NCBI GenBank assembly: GCA_024699855.1 | Contig: JAMPIQ010000002.1 | Location: 15,004,001 to 15,068,000, forward strand | Length of the DNA: 64,000 nucleotides | DNA from: Aphelenchoides besseyi | Taxonomy: Eukaryota > Nematoda > Chromadorea > Rhabditida > Aphelenchoididae | Reading direction: 5' to 3' | Shown: piece after piece, positions 30,660 through 39,068 of the stretch | Numbering within the stretch: position 1 is the first letter of the stretch | How the letters are laid out: every line of letters begins with the position of its first letter | Position numbers and translations under genes: made by a program | Notes under the pieces: generated by a model | What the model was told of the DNA's origin: nothing | Seen by the model: the letters and a program-made list of their open reading frames with translations, nothing else | Databases searched by the model: none

Positions 30660-30891
30660 CTGATTCAATTAGACAGCCGTCATTAGGTTCATTGAGAATG
30701 ATTTCAAAGTACATGTAGAAGTTTAGCCATCGATTGCCTCTTGATTACGACGTTAACTGCTTGATTATAGTTTCGGTTATTGAATTGTTTATAAATAAGT
30801 TTGATGTTAAAAAGTTGCTTCATTTAAACCGACGGTCTAATGCCGGATGACTATTTTAGTCACATTCGTTTTCGTTCACTGTTAAGTTTAG

Positions 30892-31745
30892 ATGGCTGGT
30901 GAAACGCACAAAGAAATCATGGAACAGGACGGGTATGTGGTCGTGCGTAAAAGCAGACGGTCGTTTTTTGGTGGACCCAAACGACGTTGGTCGATGGCTG
31001 AGAAACAATGCACTGATGGTGATCCGCAGGTATCGGTGGAGTGTGTGCGGAAAGCGGTCAAAGATGCAAACGAGAATTTGGATCAGTTTTTGAAGGAGTA
31101 TCTGTAAGTTAGTTTCACTGTTGTATTGTTTGATTGAATGTCTTTAGCTTAAAGTTTCTGGACGCTTTAACTCATGCCGTTGGTTCTGGTCGTCACGTTC
31201 GAACTCTGCGAGCGGTTGGAATCGGAAATTTCTTCGAAATGGGCTCCGATTCGGCACTTCAATTGGCAGTTCTACAACGAATCCAATTGCATTTTGATTA
31301 TCCTTCCACCTTCTACCAGGAACCGCGATGTGCAAAAGCCGAGAAACTCTTTTTGGAATCAATTGGCATCACCGTTCTGCCTTCCGATTCGCTTCATTCT
31401 CTGCCCAAGCCCATTCAACTGTTGACTCGACCCAATGCGATGGACGTTCATTTGGTCTTCATGATTCATTTCGATCAATTTGGATTCGAACGGATGATGA
31501 GCAGTTTCGCTCGTTTTGAACTTCTCGATTCGTTGGTTTTCGTCGGCAACACTGTGCCTATCGACCATTCGAATGATCAGCTGAACGGACGACTTGAGCA
31601 ATTCGAGTCAGTTCCCGTTGAACTTCCGGATCGGCGGGTATCTTCACACCGCGAACTACGAGATCGATGTGCTTCGTGGTGGAGAAAAGCGTTCCAGAAC
31701 ACGAGAATTTACTTTGACAAACAGTCGCTTTGTTTGTCCGAATAA
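30892..31745 (+). CDS. SRR1-like domain protein
   Basis: SRR1 proteins were first defined in Arabidopsis light and clock signalling; animal SRRD affects heme-dependent and circadian traits, and the biochemistry is unclear. Exons 30892-31103 and 31148-31745 give 269 residues. The SRR1 core is visible: RTLRAVGIGNFFEMGSDSAL, QLAVLQRIQL, FLESIGITVLPSD, VHLVFMIHFDQFGFERMM and LLDSLVFVGN. The last 45 residues are arginine-rich and unlike the family, so a further splice near 31600 is possible; the other frame there is also open. The polyadenylation hexamer AATAAA (31741-31746) overlaps the stop codon. Confidence 0.8.
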
Positions 31746-31746
31746 A

Positions 31747-32084
31747 CCTTCAATATTGATTGGTCGGGCCAGAGATAGAAACTTGAAGTCATAAACAGTG
31801 CAACGAGAATCTCAAACAAATTCAAATTGTTTATTTGAACTTAAAATGAGCCAAAGCTTCAATTGATCTACGGTTTTGGACATCCGATGTTGAGTGGATT
31901 TTGTTGTGTGAACGATTGAAGTTCGACGACGATGATCTCAGCCATATACGTTGACGAGAACCCGAGATATGACCATTAGCGTAATTGTCACTTTTCTTTA
32001 TTTTAAGTTCAATATGCGAGGTTTCATTTTGGCAAGCAGCGAACAGATTAACATGCAATAAACATCACAGACCAATTCAATATT
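31747..32084. other. intergenic region before repeat copy 1
   Basis: Nothing recognisable. The base composition is AT-rich and no motif or coding pattern is seen. Confidence 0.4.
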
Positions 32085-32665
32085 GGGTATTTGGTCCTGC
32101 AAATTATAGCGATTGTGACCAACTAATATCGTTATTATGGTCGAATTCACATGACCCAGTTTTTGAGTATGTTTTCGATTCCAATTCTGCTCTCGGTCAA
32201 CCTCAGCTGTCCAAACTCATAGAATTATAATCTTCTACGCTCATTAACTCGTGTGCCAAATTAGAGCTCTCCATCATCAGCGAGAAGAGCTGCACAAACT
32301 TTTGCAATTTTGGACGATTTTTGACAGATTGCTCGGCTTTGAAGGGCTCTCATTTCTCTCTCAGTAATCCGGTGGCTACAAGTTTGGACACGCTAAATAG
32401 CCAGACTTTTGGACTTCCCATCAATGTAATATGACCACTAGTTGTTGCCAGAATCTCAGAGACACATCAATTGGCGTGATGGACGTGCTATACAAGGGAA
32501 TGGCAGGTGTTGTGTGTTTTAGCTCCATGGCTGATTGGATTCCACTGATATTCACAGGGTTTTGAGTTTATTAGTAGTTGTTGTTGTTCAGTTAATCACA
32601 GGTCTCTATAGTCACTGGCTCCCGAGTTGTAGTCAAGGGAAGTTGGTGTCTCTCGGAGGTTGGCA
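32085..32665 (+). repeat. dispersed repeat, copy 1
   Basis: About 580 bases that are repeated, in the same orientation, at 38479-39068 with high identity and a few small indels. Identical runs include GACAGATTG(C/T)TCGGCTTTGAAGG and GATTCCACTGATATTCACAG. The short open frame inside it (32535-32723) is not conserved in the other copy, so it is not a gene. I see no terminal inverted repeats or target-site duplication with confidence. Confidence 0.9.
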
Positions 32666-33154
32666 TTCTTTTCAGGTTTTCTCTACTAACTATGCTTCGA
32701 CTATTACATTTACGTTTGTATGATGTGAGTACAACTATTCGGACTGTAAACTTCGTTTGCAAACAAGGTTGTCAACATTTGATGGACACTAAGCTGGTGA
32801 TAACCAGCCATTAGATCAACACTTCCACCTGTTTGTAACAAGATATTGTCAGAAGTCGGTTATCAACGATCATTAGAACACAATAATGTTTCGTTTTATA
32901 TGGTGTTGTTCGGCATGTGAACCTCTGCTAGTGAAAGTTGGCAATTTTCAACGCGCTTTCGACTCGAACACAAGGCCAATGAGTTTACTTTGGCAAGTGA
33001 CCAGCGTCCAAAGCTTTTGCCGTTTGAAAGTCGCTTGCTTTTGTTGCCGTTTGCTGAGCTAAACTTCAGAGTTGAATCCGAACTTTCAGTTGCTGTTGGA
33101 ATCTTAGTTCTATCGTAGAATTTTGCCAAGTTCTGGTGACTGCTTTGCTACCAA
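32666..33154. other. non-coding flank between repeat copy 1 and the coiled-coil gene
   Basis: No gene or repeat recognised. It presumably contains the promoter of the coiled-coil membrane protein gene. Confidence 0.4.
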
Positions 33155-33590
33155 ATGTCTTTGTTCAATCAAACTAACCAACTCGGACGAGAAATGAAAG
33201 AACTGAAGAAACTCGTTGAATCCATGGACATAAAAGTCAAACAACTGCAAAAGCAGGTGCAGGAAAAGAGCGCTGTTGAGATCGAACACGAAGACGTTAA
33301 ACGTCGCGTATATAGTCCGCACGAAGTTGTCGTGAAAACGGTATGTGAGAGTTTCACTATATCATTTCGTACTGGAAGATCTTACGAGAAAAGTAACATT
33401 AATTTTTTAGCGTAAAGGTATTGACTGGCCAACTGGGCCTCTTGGGTTTTTGTACGGACTCATCATGCTAATCATCCTACTCATGCCAGTTCAGCTCGTG
33501 TTAATTATCAACGAATGGGTTAAACGGTTTGGCTGGCCATGGGCACCATACAACAATCAATCTGATTCTCAATCTTTTATTGACATGTAA
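33155..33590 (+). CDS. small coiled-coil single-pass membrane protein, unrecognised
   Basis: Exons 33155-33340 and 33411-33590 give 121 residues. Residues 1-45 form a heptad-rich coiled coil (EMKELKKLVESMDIKVKQLQ). A membrane helix of about 21 residues (LYGLIMLIILLMPVQLVLII) comes near residues 75-95, and a tryptophan-rich tail follows (EWVKRFGWPWAPY). There is no signal peptide, so it is probably a signal-anchor protein. The layout recalls small adaptor or SNARE-associated proteins, but I recognise no family. Confidence 0.6.
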
Positions 33591-33902
33591 ATCCAATTGC
33601 GACATTCGAGATTCCTTCTTTTAAACGTGTATTGTAATCGATCTGCCATCCACTTTAGTTCCGAATTAATTGCTGTTACTCTATTGATGCAATGGAATAA
33701 ACTCTTATAACCAATGGAAGGAGCAGTCACTGAGTACATCAATGAGTAGACTAACGATTCTTTCGAAGGACAGAAACCAGATGACAGGGACTTTGTGGAC
33801 CAACATCCTCACTAAGATTCGACTGCGACTTCGAGTTCCAGGAAACCGCATTTTCAGTTTTCGTGTTGTCAACGGTCGTGTTTGAACGCATTTTCTCGAC
33901 TT
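33591..33902. other. upstream of the UPF2-like gene
   Basis: Expected to hold the start of the UPF2-like gene, but every frame I followed has a stop or lacks an ATG. AATAAA near 33694 may serve the preceding gene. Confidence 0.4.
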
Positions 33903-36040
33903 TAACGAACTGCGCCAACGCCGTGCTGTGCAGGAACGTTGGATTGAGGCTCGTGAGGTTTTCGATTCGTTGCAACGTTTCTCTTCTCCAGTACTCCAAC
34001 GCGCATTCCCACTACAATGAAGACGGAATCCGTCGATTGGACTGGACGCTGAAGAAAGTCACGGCTTTCATGAAGCGCGTCAAAAACATCGGCACCACGG
34101 TGACCCCCGAATCGCTGTTGTCCGAGCTGGCGAAGCTCAATCTCTCCAAGTTTGTCGACGAAATCGCGTCCAGTGTTTGCGATGCGAAGATCAAAGTCGA
34201 GGACTTGTCGACTTAAAGAGAGTTTATTTACACCGCTTTTTGGCATCTTACGTTTTCAGATTCATCGCTGAATTGATTCTGAACGGAGTGCTTAAGACCG
34301 AAGGTCTTCAGCTCATTGGCTCCCTGTTGTCCTACTTGATTAACACGGACAAACAAGAGCACGTGAACGTGCCGATTCTTTTGCCCTTTTGTCAGACCGA
34401 TTTTTTCGAGTGTTCGGCGATGATTCCATTGAGTTGTCAACGTTCGGCAACGGAAAATGAGTTGGAAGAGGTCGTGAAACTTCTCCCCGACACCATCAGC
34501 AAAGAGCAACGAGGAGCCATGAAGAATCTGCTTAAAACGTACATGGAGTCGCTAGTCGAACATGTGAATACCGTTCGCTTGAAAATGAACACGGTCCTCA
34601 AGTCGATTAAACGACAAGAACGAACTCGAGGTTTGTCGACAAGTTTTCCGATTGTTTTCATTGTGTTCAGGTGATGCCGCGGCTGAGGACCGACAGAGTT
34701 ATGACGAACTGAAAACAACGTTCGATCGTCTGTTGAATAGCGCCATGGAGCTGAGTCAATGGGTCGGCATTGAGGTGCCCGAAATGCCCGAAGAGCTGAG
34801 TGACGATGAAGTTGCCGAAACCGAAGTGAAGAAAACGAACGGCGGAGGTTCGGGTCGAGTTCTGAAGTTTGTGGACGAAGATACTCGTTTGTTTTATGAG
34901 AAATTGGGTACTGTCGAACTTCAAACCGACCCTCTAAACTTCTTGTTTAGTGAACGTGGAGCACGCCGCACTTTTAGCCCGAAACACACCGACGATGGAA
35001 GACGATGGCGAACAGGAAACTGAAGATTTCGGCGAAACGAACATTGAGGTCCTCGTCGACAACATCAATCTCGAGGATTTGGAGTCGGAAGACGATGCAG
35101 AAGTTTTAGTGGAAGTTCCGGAAGCGGAAGAGCAAATCGATGAAGAGGTGCCAGCCACTCCAACACTGAACACTAAAACTGAGGGTAAGAAATCGAAAGT
35201 TGCACCAATTGAATGGTTTGTTTGAGCAAATCGCGACTCAACAATCCTGAATCCGATGGACAATGTCTTCGGTGTGTCTTCAAACTTCACTTCCTTTCTT
35301 ATCAAACTCTGCAATGCCATCAACAAGGAACGAATCGACGCGGCAGCTTTGGAGTTCATCACCAGTTTCAACAAAGCATCCAATCGAAAGCGTTTGATTC
35401 AACATCTCTTGGCAGCGCCGTACGATCGTCTTGACTTGTTGCCATTCTATTGCCGGTAATTGTTACTAGTTGAATGCTTATTGGGGAGTTTAGGTTCATG
35501 GCAACGATCAATGCGGTGGTGCCGGCCGTTCCACGTCAAGTCGGTCGAACATTATTGGAGCGGTTTCGCGAGATTGCGAATCGTAAATGTGTTGTCTCAA
35601 AAACAAAAGGCAAAAACACGGCCGGACAGCACATCGACGCCAAAGTTCATTTGTCCAAATTCATTTCCGAGATGGTGGGCTCCAAGAAGCAGTTCTTATA
35701 AGGGATCAATTGTTTTAGGTGAAATTTGGATTGTTGCCAAAAGCCGAGGGTTTGGCGTGTTTGCGTGCCCTACTCGTCGATCTGCGACAGTACAAGGTGG
35801 ACATGTTCAGTGCGATGATCGAATCCATGGGCTACTTTCTGTACAACTCGCCGGAGACTCACGGCAAAATGAAAGTCATTTTTTCGGTTCTGCGAAACAA
35901 AAGCGATCAGATCAAAGATGAACGACAGAAGGCAAGTCGAATCGACGGATTCTGTCTTTTCAAGTTCGATCTTTTTGCTGCTTCTCGAAAACGCTTATTT
36001 CGCTGTTCTACCAACCGAAGAAACCTGTAGTAATGAATGA
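33903..36040 (+). CDS. UPF2-like (nonsense-mediated decay) gene, lacking a start and the last third
   Basis: UPF2 bridges UPF1 and UPF3 in nonsense-mediated mRNA decay through three MIF4G domains and a C-terminal UPF1-binding region. Homology begins with ELRQRRAVQERWIEAR and GIRRLDWTLKKVTAFMKRVK. MIF4G-1 (LNLSKFVDEIASSVCDAKIK, then FIAELILNGVL) is followed by the acidic linker and MIF4G-2 (AALEFITSFNKASNRKRLIQ, RLDLLPFYCR, FISEMVKFGLLPKAEGLACL, YFLYNSPETH). The reading ends soon after MIF4G-2 (ENAYFAVLP), so MIF4G-3 and the UPF1-binding tail are absent. About 45 residues expected between DAKIK and FIAEL are missing, there is no in-frame ATG at the front, and a one-base shift is needed at the T-run 35972-35976 to reach ENAYFAVLP. 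Internal introns otherwise keep phase. It is either a partial or decaying copy, or a misassembled gene. Confidence 0.65.
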
Positions 36041-36171
36041 ACAGTTCATTTATTCTGATGAGTGACGGTTAGGCAAAAACGTAACAATTGGTTTTGAACC
36101 AAAAAAATAAATAACAAAAAACAAAACAAAAATTGGTAAATTAAAACGCTTATGACGTACCCAAAGCGATT

Positions 36172-37143
36172 CTAACAGCAAGAGACTTGTATAACAATCG
36201 CCTTCTCCGTATGATGTCCACGAACCGACCGACTTTTGTTGGCATGATCGATACCGAGAAGCGGACTGTTGTAGCCACCTGAAAAGGAAATGATTGTAAA
36301 CCAACGAATCGAACTTCTTACCGTTCGCTGGTGGACGGAGATCCTCGATGTTGATCGTCGTCTGATCGTGCTGATCCAAGTCGCGGATGATTCGGCTTCC
36401 GATTATGATACTGAACTGGAACTGAAACCTCGATTCGATTAACAGACCATGGAAGTCGGTTTACCTTTTCAAACTCTCGATCCGATACTTCCAACACCTC
36501 TTTCACGCGTGCCTTAACATTGGCCACCGGTTCCTCGTTGATGACTTTGATCAGAAATGGCACACCGAACATTTTGCTGGGTTCCTTCTCGTAGTGCGAA
36601 ACCGGAAGTAGCATCTCGTTCTCGTTCAAACTCAACTGATCAGCCGGTACTTCCTCAACGCGAAGCTGCAAACCCAATCGTCAGAAACGATTGCGTATCT
36701 TCAACTTACTGTTGCTGGCGAAGCGATTGGCGCCAACGAGTGTGTGATGCTTCGTCCGGCTAATTTGGCAATCGGAAGATTATCGTCCAAGACATGAGAG
36801 ACACGACTTTGAGATGGAGTATTCGAAACTTGAACGACTCTAAACACAACGTTTTCAACGCATATAATGAATCGGAAACCAACCGCAATTTCTTTGTTCC
36901 GTTTTGCGAAAACTCGAAAAACTCTTGAGCACCTTTGGCGATGTCCGCAATCGTTCCATCCTTCGGCGGAAACACACTGAACTCGCGAATCTGATACTTG
37001 TGGTCCATAACCGACACTCGGCAATGAATGTGATTGTCCAGCTGTTCGAACGGAATTTGAATCTCCGAGTAGTAGACGGTGTACGGTCGACAGTTTCGTG
37101 GATCGTGAACAAAATTGCCGTTTGTTGCAATCAGATCGTGCAT
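36172..37143 (-). CDS. USP7-like deubiquitinase, C-terminal ubiquitin-like domains only
   Basis: The exons match the last two ubiquitin-like domains of USP7/HAUSP, which in the full enzyme activate the catalytic domain. Motifs in order are the YYSEIQIPFEQLDNHIHCRV region, then LRVEEVPADQLSLNENEML, KMFGVPFLIKVINEEP, VLEVSDREFEKFQFSIIIGS and the C-terminal PLLGIDHANKSRS...HHTEKAIVIQ, with a stop at 36172. Introns at about 36298, 36440, 36700 and 36860 keep phase. The MATH and protease domains are missing. The first usable methionine is at 37143 (MHDLIATNGNF), and homology stops there, exactly where atlastin exons begin on the other strand. The fragment alone cannot be a protease. Confidence 0.75.
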
Positions 37144-37704
37144 TGTCGGAACGAAGCGATTCGAAACTTCAAAAACACCAAAAAATTGGGAGGACCGGCA
37201 CTTGCTCTTCAGTTCTTGGAGGAACTTGAAGAAGACATAACGGTAAGCAAAAACGATCTCGACAAGCAACAGTATGGTCTTTCAGGAATCGTATGAAAGT
37301 TTCGTTAAAGTCAACAACTCAAAGAATTTGTTCAAATCAATGCGAACGCCCGCCGTGCTTGTTTGCTTCATTGTCGTTAACTATGCTTGTCAAGAGTTTC
37401 TGCAGCTTTTCGGATTGGATGCCATTGCGTCGATTTTCTCGCTTATGCTTACGTTGGTTATCATTGCACTTGGAACGTGGACCTACTCCAGATACAGCGG
37501 GTATGTTCGCGTATGATCACTCATTTCATGAGTTCATTGATTCCCGGTCTCGTTCATCCTCGTCCTTTCCAGAGCGGTGCTCCAAAAGAAGACAAAATGG
37601 TGGTTCAATACGCCGAGGTCGCCGTTGATGCAACCGATGCGCAAGCTCCGTTCAAAGCTGGACCGGCCGCCGGTGAGGTCGTCTTGCCAGTTACCGCTCA
37701 ATGA
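37135..37704 (+). CDS. atlastin, C-terminal part only
   Basis: Atlastins are dynamin-like GTPases that fuse ER tubules. Exons 37135-37242, 37286-37510 and 37573-37704 give 154 residues. They contain the last helix of the middle domain (NFKNTKKLGGPALALQFLEE), the linker YESFVKVNNSKNLFKSMRTP, the two-helix membrane hairpin (AVLVCFIVVNYACQEFL...IASIFSLMLTLVIIALGTW), then YSGYVR and a cytosolic tail ending PVTAQ. The GTPase domain and most of the middle domain are absent. An acceptor (CAATCAG, ending 37134) precedes the first exon, so it expects an upstream exon, but upstream is the oppositely oriented USP7-like gene. AATAAA lies at 37735. Confidence 0.8.
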
Positions 37705-38040
37705 GCTCTTCTCTTTTTCTGTTGTCCTTGAGACCAATAAACGTGTTCTTTGGATTTGACTTGCTTTTTGTTAGAATGAATCAAATGAACTCATTTGCTG
37801 CCCAATGAAATCACTCGGTTGTTCATTTGAATCTCATCAAATTCGCTTTGTGTTGTCGCTTAAGCACGAATAGGACCATTGATTTGTGTCTTCAATCCGT
37901 GAGTTCTTTACGTTTCTACTATGACTTGCTTTCATTGAAAGCCGATTGACAATCAAGAGCATTAAGGATTCACAAACTTTAGATCAAAAGGCCATTTCCA
38001 ACCATCAATCTAAAATGCAAGACTAACGACAAAAAATTAT
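37705..38040. other. atlastin 3' flank
   Basis: Contains the AATAAA at 37735 and AT-rich non-coding sequence up to the GC-richer block. No gene seen. Confidence 0.45.
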
Positions 38041-38400
38041 TTTTGACAACCGCGTCAGGAAAGCTACCACAAGTGATAACCACCAAGCAGTCGAAGGGAG
38101 AGCCTGGGGAAAACCCCTGGGGACGCTTTCAACCGTGAACCCGAACACGGTCCCACCCGGAGATGGGTTATGCTAACTCTCGATCCAACACTCATAGCCT
38201 TGTTGAATCTTCGGTAAGAGACCCGAACTTCCGAAGAAGTCGAAGTCAGTACCTCCGCACAACCATTAGGCTATGAGCTGCTGGTGACTGCAGGACAGAA
38301 AGCCGCTCATGATCCGGAGATTTCGACATCCACTTCTCAGTGGACTGCAATTGGTTCTGCACTTCAGTTGAGTGGTTGAGAGTACAACAACAAACTTCTA
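38041..38400. ncRNA. candidate structured RNA
   Basis: A GC-richer block in AT-rich surroundings with at least six perfect hairpins and no coding potential. GGGG/CCCC closes an AAAA loop (38106-38117). ACCGTG 38132-37 pairs with CACGGT 38146-51. CCCA 38152-55 pairs with TGGG 38164-67. CTCATAGCC 38191-99 pairs with GGCTATGAG 38269-77 and encloses CTTCGG 38209-14 / CCGAAG 38231-36. TCCACT 38329-34 pairs with AGTGGA 38339-44 across a TCTC loop. Nested and consecutive helices suggest a folded RNA or the structured leader of a mobile element. I could not match it to tRNA, rRNA, SRP, RNase P/MRP, snRNA or SL RNA. Strand is undetermined. Confidence 0.4.
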
Positions 38401-38478
38401 AGGATGTTCACGACTTGTATTCAAATTCGGTTTTCACCACAAGTGGACCGATTGATGCACAATTAACAACATTAACTA

Positions 38479-39068
38479 CATTAATATTCAGTAGTTGTTC
38501 TCGCAAATTATAACGATTAAAATCAATTAATATCGTTGTTATGGTCGAATTCACAAGACTCAGTTTTTGGTATGCTTTCGATTCCAATTCTGCTCTCGAT
38601 CAAGCTCAGCTGTCCAAATTCATAGAATTATAATCTTCTAAGCTCATTAACTCGTGTGCCAAATTAGAGCTCTCCATCATCACCGAGAAAAGCTGCACAA
38701 ACTTTTGCAATTACGGACGATTTTTGACAGATTGTTCGGCTTTGAAGGGCTCTCATTTCTCTCTCAGTAATCCGGTGGCTACTAGTTTGAACACGTTGAA
38801 TAACCAGACTTTTGGACTTTCTATCAACACGATACAAGCACTAGTTGTCGCCAGAATCTCAGAGACACATCAATTGGCATGATGGACGTGCTATACAAGG
38901 GAATGGGGGGTGTTGTGTGTTTTAGCTCCATGGCTGATTGGATTCCACTGATATTCACAGGGTTTAGAGTTTATTAGTAGTTGTTGTTCTTCTGTGAATC
39001 ACACGCTTCTACAATCAATGGTCCCCGAGTTGTAGTCAATCAAAGTTGGTCTCTATCGGAGGTTGACG
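38479..39068 (+). repeat. dispersed repeat, copy 2
   Basis: Second direct copy of the element at 32085-32665. Shared blocks run from TATCGTTGTTATGGTCGAAT through AGAGCTCTCCATCATCA and GGACGTGCTATACAAGGGAA to CCGAGTTGTAGTCAA. It differs by scattered substitutions and short indels, so the copies are not recent assembly duplicates. It begins about 80 bases after the structured block at 38041-38400, which copy 1 lacks. Confidence 0.9.

Noticed and set aside
32535..32723. 62-codon open frame in repeat copy 1
   Set aside because: The frame is not preserved in copy 2, and both copies are non-coding overall.
36055..36062. CTGATGAG, a hammerhead-ribozyme core half
   Set aside because: No GAAA partner or closing stems at suitable distance; it lies in the 3' flank of the UPF2-like gene.
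37144..37269. Extension of the USP7-like frame to 37269 on the minus strand
   Set aside because: This stretch is clearly atlastin coding sequence on the plus strand, and USP7 similarity ends at about 37143.
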